Virus record (IMG/VR): IMGVR_UViG_3300025727_000009
Coordinates: 1-64,000 of that record
DNA length: 64,000 nt
DNA from: a virus
Reading direction: 5' to 3' (one strand)
A program made the position numbers and the translations under genes. The notes under the pieces are model-generated. The model searched no databases. It saw only the letters and a program-made list of their open reading frames with translations, and had not been told where the DNA came from. Shown here in pieces: positions 28,001-34,683 of the stretch; the first letter of the stretch is position 1; the number at the start of each line of letters is the position of its first letter.

Positions 28001-29532
28001 GCAGCCATTCCCGCACGGTTCGCTTGGTCAGAGGGCAAGAACGGTATGAGGTTCGCAGTGAATGAGAACATCGCCTTGGGAGATCGCAGAACATAGTCCA
28101 CCTCGTTGGCTTTCACATTGGTGGGGTCACCCTCACCCCCGCGGATGACCGTGATGAGGTCTTTCCGAGGCTTGAAGGTCTTTCCGTCTCCCGTGTCGTA
28201 CTGGTCGGGAAAGGCCAGCGTCTTCCCGTGCAGCTCCGTGGGGGAGACATCCGCCCACTTGCTGTTCTTCACGTCCCACACCTTGATGACCGGCTCGTTG
28301 CCTCGCTTGGAGACACCCAGCGTCAGGTGCGTGGTGATACCACTTCGGGTCCCCTCCGGGCTGTGAAACGGGTCAGTGAAGCCCATCTGGCTAGAGTCCA
28401 GCATCTTGGCAGAATGACTGACCGCGTTCTCCGTGCTGATACCGCCGGTGCCCATCAGGGTGGCTTTGAGGTGCCCGCCAATCATGTCGACCGGGTTCAG
28501 CTGTGAGGGGCGCTGAGACAGGGAGGTCGAGGTGAAGAACGACTTGACCGGGACGTTGAAAACGTCAGGGGTCACAATCTTGCGGATGTCGTCACGGCGG
28601 TCCAGGTTGTTGCGGATCTTCCGCTCCACCCGACGACGCGAGTTCTTGATGCGCTCCGGGAGGTGGTCGGCCACCGTCCACAGCTCCTTGAACCGGAGGG
28701 AGTCACGGTTGTCCACCTCGGCCGTCCCACGAGAAACGCCGAGCAGCTTATTAGCCGCTAATAGCAGCGCCTCGCCGGTGACGGTCGTGAAGCCCTTGCC
28801 CAAGGTGACGCTGGTGGTGTCCGGGCGAAGCTCGGTCGCCGCGAACGACTCACGTACAACATCCTCGACCTCCTCGGGAGTGGTCGCTTCGGACCGGGGG
28901 TTCAGGGTCTTGGCGAGCTTCGCCATCTGCCCTTTGCGCTGAAGGCGTGCGGCGGTCTGGTAGACCTCCGGCCCCCAGGCCGTCTCCATCTCCTCGGCGC
29001 TGATACCCAGTGTCTGAAGAAGGGGCACGAGGGGCGTGTTGGTCGTCCCGTGGGTGGCCAGGAACTGGCGCTTCTTGGGGTCGAAGCTCACACGGAACCC
29101 GCGGCCCTTGCTCAGGTTGAACTGGGTCTCCAGTCCGCCGTTAGCCTTCATACGTGTGTACGCGCCGGCCTTGAGGCGCCACTGGTTGTCTGCTTGGTAC
29201 TCCGTCCCGTCCACGATGAACGAGTACCGGCGGGTGTAGTGCGGCAGATTCAGCAGCCGCACGCCCTTGGTTTTCGACACCACTTTGCCGGAGGCTTTGT
29301 CCACCAGCTCCATGTCCGCGAGGATGGGGACCGCCCATGTCCGATTGCGGACCCTGGCCCGCTTTTGAGCGTGTATGTCGTCGATGTGGACGTTGGGCCC
29401 AGCATAGACGTTTGTAGCGCGCAAGATGCGCGTCCGCCCCTCAATCGGGAGGGTGTCTTTGAGAACCTGGATTGTGCCGTCTTTGAGGGCTTGCATCGCC
29501 CTCTCTGGGTCCAGGGTATGGATATCCGCCAT
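22096..29532 (-). CDS. Fused beta-beta' multisubunit RNA polymerase, with intein
   Basis: The precursor is 2478 residues from ATG 29532 (MADIHTLD), which has AGAGG ten bases upstream; ATG 29571 is an alternative. The beta half includes [26 protein letters not shown] and [18 protein letters not shown]. The beta' half includes [20 protein letters not shown], the catalytic [10 protein letters not shown] (Asp 1806, 1808, 1810), CAKCYG and [24 protein letters not shown]. These are close to bacterial RpoB and RpoC, not to T7-type or YonO-type enzymes. No alpha or sigma gene is in the window. It lies among virion genes, so it may be packaged, but expression in the host is equally possible. Confidence 0.92.
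   Translation of the reverse strand: [2478 protein letters not shown]
25417..26538 (-). other. Intein with LAGLIDADG endonuclease in RNA polymerase
   Basis: A 374-residue insert, precursor residues 999-1372. It starts with Cys ([18 protein letters not shown]), has a TEEHQFYV block B, ends FLVGN, and is followed by Ser. [11 protein letters not shown] and [12 protein letters not shown] fit the paired LAGLIDADG helices. The splice point falls between K and S of the beta motif corresponding to TVKSDD in bacterial RpoB (here LSWK/SDRS), a conserved site near the C-terminus of beta. The penultimate residue is Gly, not His. Confidence 0.88.
28749..28763. repeat. 15-bp palindrome copy 6 (TATTAGCCGCTAATA)
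   Basis: A perfect copy inside the RNA polymerase gene, read as CTA TTA GCG GCT AAT (LLAAN), the stop-free frame. Confidence 0.9.
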
Positions 29533-29590
29533 CGGGGAAAAGCCTCTGTTTTGGGGCGTACCTTCGCCCATACTAGCAGCGCACGGCCTG

Positions 29591-29630
29591 CGCTAAACAG
29601 GTTCTCCTTCTTGGTATAAGAATTACGAAC
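29591..29630 (+). promoter_or_regulatory. Putative phage promoter of plus-strand island
   Basis: GGTATAAGAATTACGAACAAGG closely matches the downstream box at 53908. CGCTAAA, 18 bases upstream of ATAAGAA, is a two-mismatch version of TGCAAAA. It points right, into two small plus-strand genes, and sits at the head of the RNA polymerase gene. Confidence 0.5.
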
Positions 29631-29687
29631 AAGGAAGAATACTCTTCCGACGTTCGCAGTCACTGTGTGAGAGGAGCCCAGTTTTTT

Positions 29688-29768
29688 ATGAAAGCAATCA
29701 CAAACACGTCCACAACGAAGGACCTGGAACGCGGGACCGAAGACGCGCTCACCCCCGTTCAGAAGTAG
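29688..29768 (+). CDS. 26-residue leader-like ORF
   Basis: ATG after GAGAGGAG at 11-base spacing encodes MKAITNTSTTKDLERGTEDA and six further residues. Its stop at 29766 is one base before the GTG of the next gene, suggesting coupling. It is hydrophilic, with no known family. Confidence 0.4.
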   Translation: MKAITNTSTTKDLERGTEDALTPVQK

Positions 29769-29769
29769 G

Positions 29770-30027
29770 GTGAACCCAAAATTCATCCCGCTGAGGCCGG
29801 GGGTAAGCTGTCCGCTTGCCCCGATGCCTTGCTACACCCCCCGGGAGTGTGCTGACTGCCGCTTCTTCGAGAAGCGACGCGCCTGGACGGCCGAGTGGCT
29901 GTGCGGTACGTGTCTGGTCGTCGAGGAGGACACCGCTGAGGTGTACTTCTCAAGCGGGAACTGTGAGGAGTGCGGGGGGTTCAGCCCCGTGCTCTGCGCA
30001 GTGGTGCTTGCCTCCGCGCGTGACTAG
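29770..30027 (+). CDS. Small four-knuckle zinc-ribbon protein
   Basis: Up to 85 residues from GTG 29770, or 67 from ATG 29824. It has the cysteine pairs CADC, CGTC and CEEC plus isolated Cys, typical of small zinc-binding phage regulators. It lies on the plus strand between the minus-strand portal and RNA polymerase genes, overlapping the portal stop by four bases, and is preceded by its own putative promoter. It may be expressed at a different time from the virion genes around it. No family is recognised. Confidence 0.5.
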   Translation: MNPKFIPLRPGVSCPLAPMPCYTPRECADCRFFEKRRAWTAEWLCGTCLVVEEDTAEVYFSSGNCEECGGFSPVLCAVVLASARD

Positions 30028-31919
30028 GGTCCGCGCGAGGGTAACTGCTCAGGGTTGGGGCGTAGCCGTACGCCCTGACTTTTTAGGTCCCTGAAAACCA
30101 GCTCGTACAGATTCGGGTTGTTGGCCCGCAGCTGCTCCAGCCGGTGATACTGGTCGACCTCTGACATAGCGCTCAACTGCTGGGCGACGGTCCGCGCCGC
30201 TACGGCGAGGTTCTGGCCTCCCGCGCTCTCCACCGGCTGCTGCTCTTGCCCCGGCTGAGCCTGCTGCTCTTGCCCAGGCTGCTGCGGCTGGCCCTGTTGA
30301 GCCTGCTGCCCCGCAGCACCCTGCTGCTCCTGCCCTTGCTGCTGTTGCTGCTCCGGCGTCGCCATGCCGTTCTGGTTCAGAATCTCCTGCTGCTGCACCT
30401 GCGCCTGTGCGCCGTACTTGGCCTGGATAATCTGCGCCTCGCCTTGCGCCGCCGCTTGGTCGACAATCTGCTGGCGCGATACACGCGCCTGGACCGACCG
30501 CTCGGTCTTGAGCAGCGTCTGCTCCCGGTCGTAGTCGAAGTCCCGAGACTGTAGCAACGACCGCTGCGAGATGAGCCCACCCTGCGACAGCTGCAGGTCG
30601 TACGACGCGCGCTGGATGTCGTCCGCCATCTTGAACGGGCGGAACCTCATCCCAATAGGCGTTTTGTCACACCCACCGGCAATGGCATCCCGGATGAAGT
30701 GAACCAACCGCAGCATGTCTTGACGGTTGCCAAGGAACTCGTTCTCAAGCGCCTTGAGGTTCACGCTCGCGCCGCTGTACTGGGCCTCCCCGTAGAAGAA
30801 CGAGGTGGGCACACCCATGCCCGCTACGATTTGGTCGAAGTAGACCCGCAGCTCCTGGTGGAGCAGCATGGCCCGGCCCTGCCCACCGATGAGCTGGTAG
30901 CCGAGCGGGAACCCGAGGACCGGGATGTGGTTGGGGTCCTGGCGCCACTTGGTGACCTGAAGCTCGACCTCCTTCTGCCAGCTCTTCAGGTTGACCTGGG
31001 AGTAGAAGTTGTTGCCGTCTCCGGTGACCTGCGGGTAGAGCACACGCATGGGGACGATGTGCTCCATGCACACCGCTTCCTGGCTCTTCCGCAGGACCTG
31101 CGTGAAGAAGATGTCCTTCAGGACCGGCAGGACAAGCGGGGCGCCCCAGCCCTGGTCCCCCGGGTTCGTGCTGATGGACGCCCTCCGCGAGTGGAAGATT
31201 TTGTCCGACTCGATGAGGATGGCCTTCTTTTTACGTATCGCGTCGATGAACGTCTGGGGGACGTTCTGCACCACGTCAGGAATGCCAAGAGTAATCTGGT
31301 TCCGCAGATACTGGGGCATCCGGTAGAAGTACCGGGAACGCCCAGTTATCTCGTTGTACTCGATCTCGATTACCCGCGGGTTCCACCGGACCAGCCGCAC
31401 CGCTTCGAGGTTCTTCTGGTACTCGTCGTGTACCTTCGCCTCGTGCTGGGTATCGCACTCCTGGCAGTGCAGCATGAACTTCGTGTCGCGCCACTGGTAC
31501 TTAGCTTTGGACGCCTCGACCGCGTGCTGGCACTGACGACACGTCAGCTTCTTCACGAACGGGAATGAGACCGTACAGAACGAGTTGCCGAACGTGTACC
31601 TGTCCAGGTTCTGCTCGACCAGGAACTGGCGGATGCGCAGCTTGGTCTCGAACAGGTCCCGCCACTCTTCGACCAGCCCCTCGTTCCCCTCGTCGAACAT
31701 GATGTCCGTGATGGGGTACGCCGCGAGGCGACTCGTCACCGTCGAGATGATGGGGTTGGTACGCTGGTAGTAGGCACACCACTCGAACGTCTCCCGGATA
31801 GTCGACGGGAGGTAGTTCTCAGCGATGTCGAAGAACGGTGACGGGTAGAACGCCTCAGGCCGCCCCACTGACGAGGCGCGGGCCTGCCTACCGGCCGAAG
31901 GGGCTGTAATGACGGACAT
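30024..31919 (-). CDS. Portal protein with zinc-ribbon insertion and Gln-rich tail
   Basis: A 631-residue protein. The stem and crown pattern is typical of a portal: an N-terminal YYQRTNPIIST region, a central MGVPTSFFYGEAQYSGASVN segment and a helical C-terminal third. Between residues about 125 and 165, CRQC and CQEC pairs form a probable zinc ribbon, unusual for portals. The C-terminal region has a Gln-rich low-complexity tract (for example PEQQQQQGQEQQGAAGQQ). The dodecameric portal would anchor the terminase and later the tail. Confidence 0.85.
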   Translation of the reverse strand: MSVITAPSAGRQARASSVGRPEAFYPSPFFDIAENYLPSTIRETFEWCAYYQRTNPIISTVTSRLAAYPITDIMFDEGNEGLVEEWRDLFETKLRIRQFLVEQNLDRYTFGNSFCTVSFPFVKKLTCRQCQHAVEASKAKYQWRDTKFMLHCQECDTQHEAKVHDEYQKNLEAVRLVRWNPRVIEIEYNEITGRSRYFYRMPQYLRNQITLGIPDVVQNVPQTFIDAIRKKKAILIESDKIFHSRRASISTNPGDQGWGAPLVLPVLKDIFFTQVLRKSQEAVCMEHIVPMRVLYPQVTGDGNNFYSQVNLKSWQKEVELQVTKWRQDPNHIPVLGFPLGYQLIGGQGRAMLLHQELRVYFDQIVAGMGVPTSFFYGEAQYSGASVNLKALENEFLGNRQDMLRLVHFIRDAIAGGCDKTPIGMRFRPFKMADDIQRASYDLQLSQGGLISQRSLLQSRDFDYDREQTLLKTERSVQARVSRQQIVDQAAAQGEAQIIQAKYGAQAQVQQQEILNQNGMATPEQQQQQGQEQQGAAGQQAQQGQPQQPGQEQQAQPGQEQQPVESAGGQNLAVAARTVAQQLSAMSEVDQYHRLEQLRANNPNLYELVFRDLKSQGVRLRPNPEQLPSRGP

Positions 31920-31921
31920 GC

Positions 31922-32596
31922 TTAACTCAACAACCTGCTGGACTGCTCGATGAACAGGGCATTCTGCTTCCGCACAAAGGCTACTATAGCCTGGGACTTA
32001 GCGGCTTGCAGGCCGATGGCCGAGCGAGCGTCTACGCCCGGCGAGTTATTAGCGACTAATAGCCGCACCGCATCCTGCATGGACGAGGTACTGCCCTCGC
32101 CCAGCTTCTGCACGTAGTCGTTACACGGCTCAAGCGGCCCGGGGCCGTAGACATACCCCGCCGAGAACATCCCGGCGGCGACGTACTTGTAGACCTCTTT
32201 CGACACCTTGACGTCTTGGCGCAGCGAGGAGAGCACGTCGAGGGCGAAGGCACACTGCAGCGGGTTGGCCTGCTGCACCATGTCAAAGCGTGGGGGTAGG
32301 CCGCGAAGACCCAGGGCTACATTCTCGAAGATGTCCCACGCCTCGTACGGCGCAGAAGCCACCATGCTCGACCGGATAGCCTGAATCTTGTTGCGGGAAG
32401 CCGCAGAAGGTGTGCGCCCGAAGGACAGGTAAATCTCCGCCCAGACGGTCTCAGGCTCCCAGCCGAGGTACTCCGTCTTGAAGGTCTTGAGGAGGATTAG
32501 TCCAAGAACGAGCGGATGTGTCTCGCTGTTCGTGAACGCTTCCGGTATCGCCTCCGGTCCTGTGGGCCCGAGAGCGGAGATTTCTTCAGGGCGCAT
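31922..32596 (-). CDS. Helical protein upstream of portal, unknown
   Basis: A 224-residue, mostly helical protein with no motif I recognise. Its start overlaps the upstream stop by 11 bases, and the portal follows two bases after its stop. The palindrome at 32047 is read as LLVANN near the C-terminus. A conserved partner of a portal or a head-tail connector subunit is possible but unsupported. Confidence 0.5.
   Translation of the reverse strand: MRPEEISALGPTGPEAIPEAFTNSETHPLVLGLILLKTFKTEYLGWEPETVWAEIYLSFGRTPSAASRNKIQAIRSSMVASAPYEAWDIFENVALGLRGLPPRFDMVQQANPLQCAFALDVLSSLRQDVKVSKEVYKYVAAGMFSAGYVYGPGPLEPCNDYVQKLGEGSTSSMQDAVRLLVANNSPGVDARSAIGLQAAKSQAIVAFVRKQNALFIEQSSRLLS
32047..32061. repeat. 15-bp palindrome copy 7 (TATTAGCGACTAATA)
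   Basis: A perfect copy inside the gene before the portal, read as CTA TTA GTC GCT AAT (LLVAN), the stop-free frame. Confidence 0.9.
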
Positions 32597-33587
32597 CCAT
32601 CATCCCGGCAATCACCGCCTTGTGCGGGTCCGGGAGGCTTCCCAGGACACTCACAGGGTCGGCTGCGAACTGCTGGGCGAACTCTGCACCAAACTCACCC
32701 TCAAGTCGAGAGCCCGCTCCCTGTGCGAAAGAAACGATGTCGTCGCCGCTGTAGTCCCGCCCACCGATGGACACGTTGACCGACGCGGTCTTGGTGTGCC
32801 CCTCGTAGGGGGCGCCGTAGATGGAGTACACCGGGTCCGGGATGCTGCGGCCGTAGTACTGCGTGAGCTGGAGAGTGCTATCGAACAGCTCCAGGGAAGC
32901 GACCGCCTCCTCAGCAGTGAACTCGCCCGAGGCCGTCTTCTCCTTCAGCGTGTCGAGCACCTTCGAGGGCTCAGGGGACCAACCCGTCGCGAGCTTGCGC
33001 GCGTCGATAGCCATACTGAGGTTCTGGCCGACCTCCGTGCCAGCGTAGTCCTTCAGCTCCGGAACGGTGTCGAGGTCGACGCCGGCTTCCTTCACCATGA
33101 AGGCCAGCCGCTGCTTGCCTCGGGGGCTGCAGCCAGCGAACTCGTCACGGAGGTGCTCGATGGACGGGTCCGTCTCCAGCTCGAACAGCGCGGCCAGCGC
33201 GTGGTCGTCCGCGGCGGCACTGGTGAGGATGTCGATAGGCGAAGCGATCTTCTCCATCTCGTTGTACGCCGGAAGACCGAACGCATCGAGGGCAGTCTCC
33301 AGCTTCGCCGAGGCTTCCTTCCGCAGCTCCTCCGGGAGATGCATCCCGCAAGACACGAAGTAGAGGAGTGAAGCCGCAGTATTCCCCGCGTCCATCAGCG
33401 GGAACTTGGCGGCCAAACCAGACGCGGTCTTGACGAAGACAGCGTAATCGCTAGGATGCTTGACAGTCACATCCGACAGATTGACAGCGGTCTCGAAGAC
33501 GGCAGGGGTTTTACCCCCCAGCCGGTCCCGAAGCAGCTGTCCGCCGTCGTCGTACTGGTCAACAATCCGGAGGTCGAGCGTATCCAT
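32586..33587 (-). CDS. First gene of the left virion block; protein with K-x-A motifs
   Basis: A 333-residue protein. The start at ATG 33587 is chosen because GTGAGGGT lies seven bases upstream; GTG 33599 is possible. It contains FVKTAS, RKEAS, MEKIAS, MVKEAG, EKTAS and TKTAS, the proposed maturation motif, in five or six positions. It is acidic and helical, similar in style to the 7952-8950 protein. It heads the leftward operon and is divergent from the XRE regulator. Probable head-internal or core protein; no family recognised. Confidence 0.55.
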   Translation of the reverse strand: MDTLDLRIVDQYDDGGQLLRDRLGGKTPAVFETAVNLSDVTVKHPSDYAVFVKTASGLAAKFPLMDAGNTAASLLYFVSCGMHLPEELRKEASAKLETALDAFGLPAYNEMEKIASPIDILTSAAADDHALAALFELETDPSIEHLRDEFAGCSPRGKQRLAFMVKEAGVDLDTVPELKDYAGTEVGQNLSMAIDARKLATGWSPEPSKVLDTLKEKTASGEFTAEEAVASLELFDSTLQLTQYYGRSIPDPVYSIYGAPYEGHTKTASVNVSIGGRDYSGDDIVSFAQGAGSRLEGEFGAEFAQQFAADPVSVLGSLPDPHKAVIAGMMDAP

Positions 33588-33595
33588 GTGCACCC

Positions 33596-33640
33596 TCACA
33601 AGCGGCGTCCGCTTTTCGGTATAAGCTGCTCAGAGCAACA
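33596..33640 (+). promoter_or_regulatory. Putative promoter of the rightward replication block
   Basis: CGGTATAAGC with GCAACAAG downstream resembles the boxes at 29612 and 53908. The upstream element at 18 bases (TCACAAG) is a weak match to TGCAAAA. It lies in the short gap between divergent blocks, upstream of the regulator gene. Confidence 0.4.
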
Positions 33641-33680
33641 AGAGAAGCTTACACGACGTGCGAATGGGAGAAAAGCAGAG

Positions 33681-34106
33681 GTGACCTTCGATGCTCTGCT
33701 AAAAGCCGCGATAACCGACGCGGGGTACTCCTCCCTCAGGACGTTCTCAATAGACGCAGGCATCGCCCGAGAGTCCGTACGTGCGTACACCGCAGGTGAC
33801 CGGATACCGAGTAACGCCAAACTAGAACAGATGGGGGATGTCCTCGGTATCCGCGAGGCACCAACTTACACCCAGCTGGAGCTTGCTCTGGCTACCGCCC
33901 GGCTCCAAAAGAAGAGCGGAGCAAACCAAAAGTACGGAGTTCAAGCCACCGCGGCGCTGAAGACCGCTGACCCCGCTGATGACCTACCAACCCACCGTAT
34001 CGAGGCCCTGGTAACAATGTTCTTCGACCACGGACACCGAGAGCGTACTCCCGAAATCGAGTACTTCATCCGTGAACAAATCACCCGACTTCTGACTGAT
34101 GTCTGA
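33681..34106 (+). CDS. XRE-family helix-turn-helix regulator
   Basis: A 141-residue protein from GTG 33681, with GGGAG nine bases upstream; upstream in-frame sequence lacks a start with a good site. Residues about 1-65 form a Cro/CI-type HTH: LRTFSIDAGIARESVRAYTA then GDRIPSNAKLEQMGDVLGI. The C-terminal half is helical and may dimerise. It is the first gene of the rightward block, divergent from the virion operon, where phage lysogeny or early-late regulators often lie. It is a candidate binder of the scattered palindrome, although no copy lies at its own promoter. Confidence 0.7.
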   Translation: MTFDALLKAAITDAGYSSLRTFSIDAGIARESVRAYTAGDRIPSNAKLEQMGDVLGIREAPTYTQLELALATARLQKKSGANQKYGVQATAALKTADPADDLPTHRIEALVTMFFDHGHRERTPEIEYFIREQITRLLTDV

Positions 34107-34683
34107 GGACATCCGTCGCACCTCCGGCGCTAAGTTCGTCTTCCTTAGCTTCTCTGAGGTCGACCAAGTTGGACAAGCACTAAGGGAACTACTTGCCACC
34201 TGGGGTCCAGGTTGGCGAATAACCCGCCCGAGCACCAGCTCACATCCGTTTCTACGCATCGAGTTCCTACCCAGTAACTGGGTTTGGGACCGAGCTGACA
34301 GAGAGTTCTCCACCGGCCCCAAGTGGGCCAAAATGGAGGCGTACTACCTAATGCTTCTCCTACAGGAGCACGGTACACAGATCCTCGCAGGGCGAGGGTG
34401 TGGTCTCGGTCAGTACTTTGAAGACGGGTCTACAGAACGCCAGGACACCACTCTCTACACAGCGAACGTAGAGCGTGCCCACAGTGTCCACTACGTCTTC
34501 TCCTGCCCCCCGGGGTTGGAGCCTCAAGACGCGATTCGCATTCATGGAGGCGTGCCCCTAGCGGGCGCGGTCACATGGGGAAAGTCAGCCGTAAATACGC
34601 TGGCGCCCCTCACCCCTCCTGGAGCAGAATTAGAAAATGCGCATTCTGAGACCCCAGCAGGTTCCGACGACGCCCTGCCCTGA
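34099..34683 (+). CDS. Unknown protein in early block
   Basis: A 194-residue protein whose ATG overlaps the end of the XRE gene by eight bases. It is mixed alpha/beta with aromatic patches (FLPSNWVWDRA, MEAYYLMLLLQEHG). No zinc, membrane or nucleotide-binding motif is seen. The C-terminal 30 residues are Pro/Ala-rich and may be disordered, and their coding overlaps the next gene. Expressed with the regulator; function not assignable. Confidence 0.55.
   Translation: MSEDIRRTSGAKFVFLSFSEVDQVGQALRELLATWGPGWRITRPSTSSHPFLRIEFLPSNWVWDRADREFSTGPKWAKMEAYYLMLLLQEHGTQILAGRGCGLGQYFEDGSTERQDTTLYTANVERAHSVHYVFSCPPGLEPQDAIRIHGGVPLAGAVTWGKSAVNTLAPLTPPGAELENAHSETPAGSDDALP

Noticed and set aside
33456-33680. 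Upstream in-frame extension of the XRE gene
   Set aside because: It overlaps the divergent virion gene and the promoter; GTG 33681 has a suitable ribosome site and matches the start of the HTH domain.
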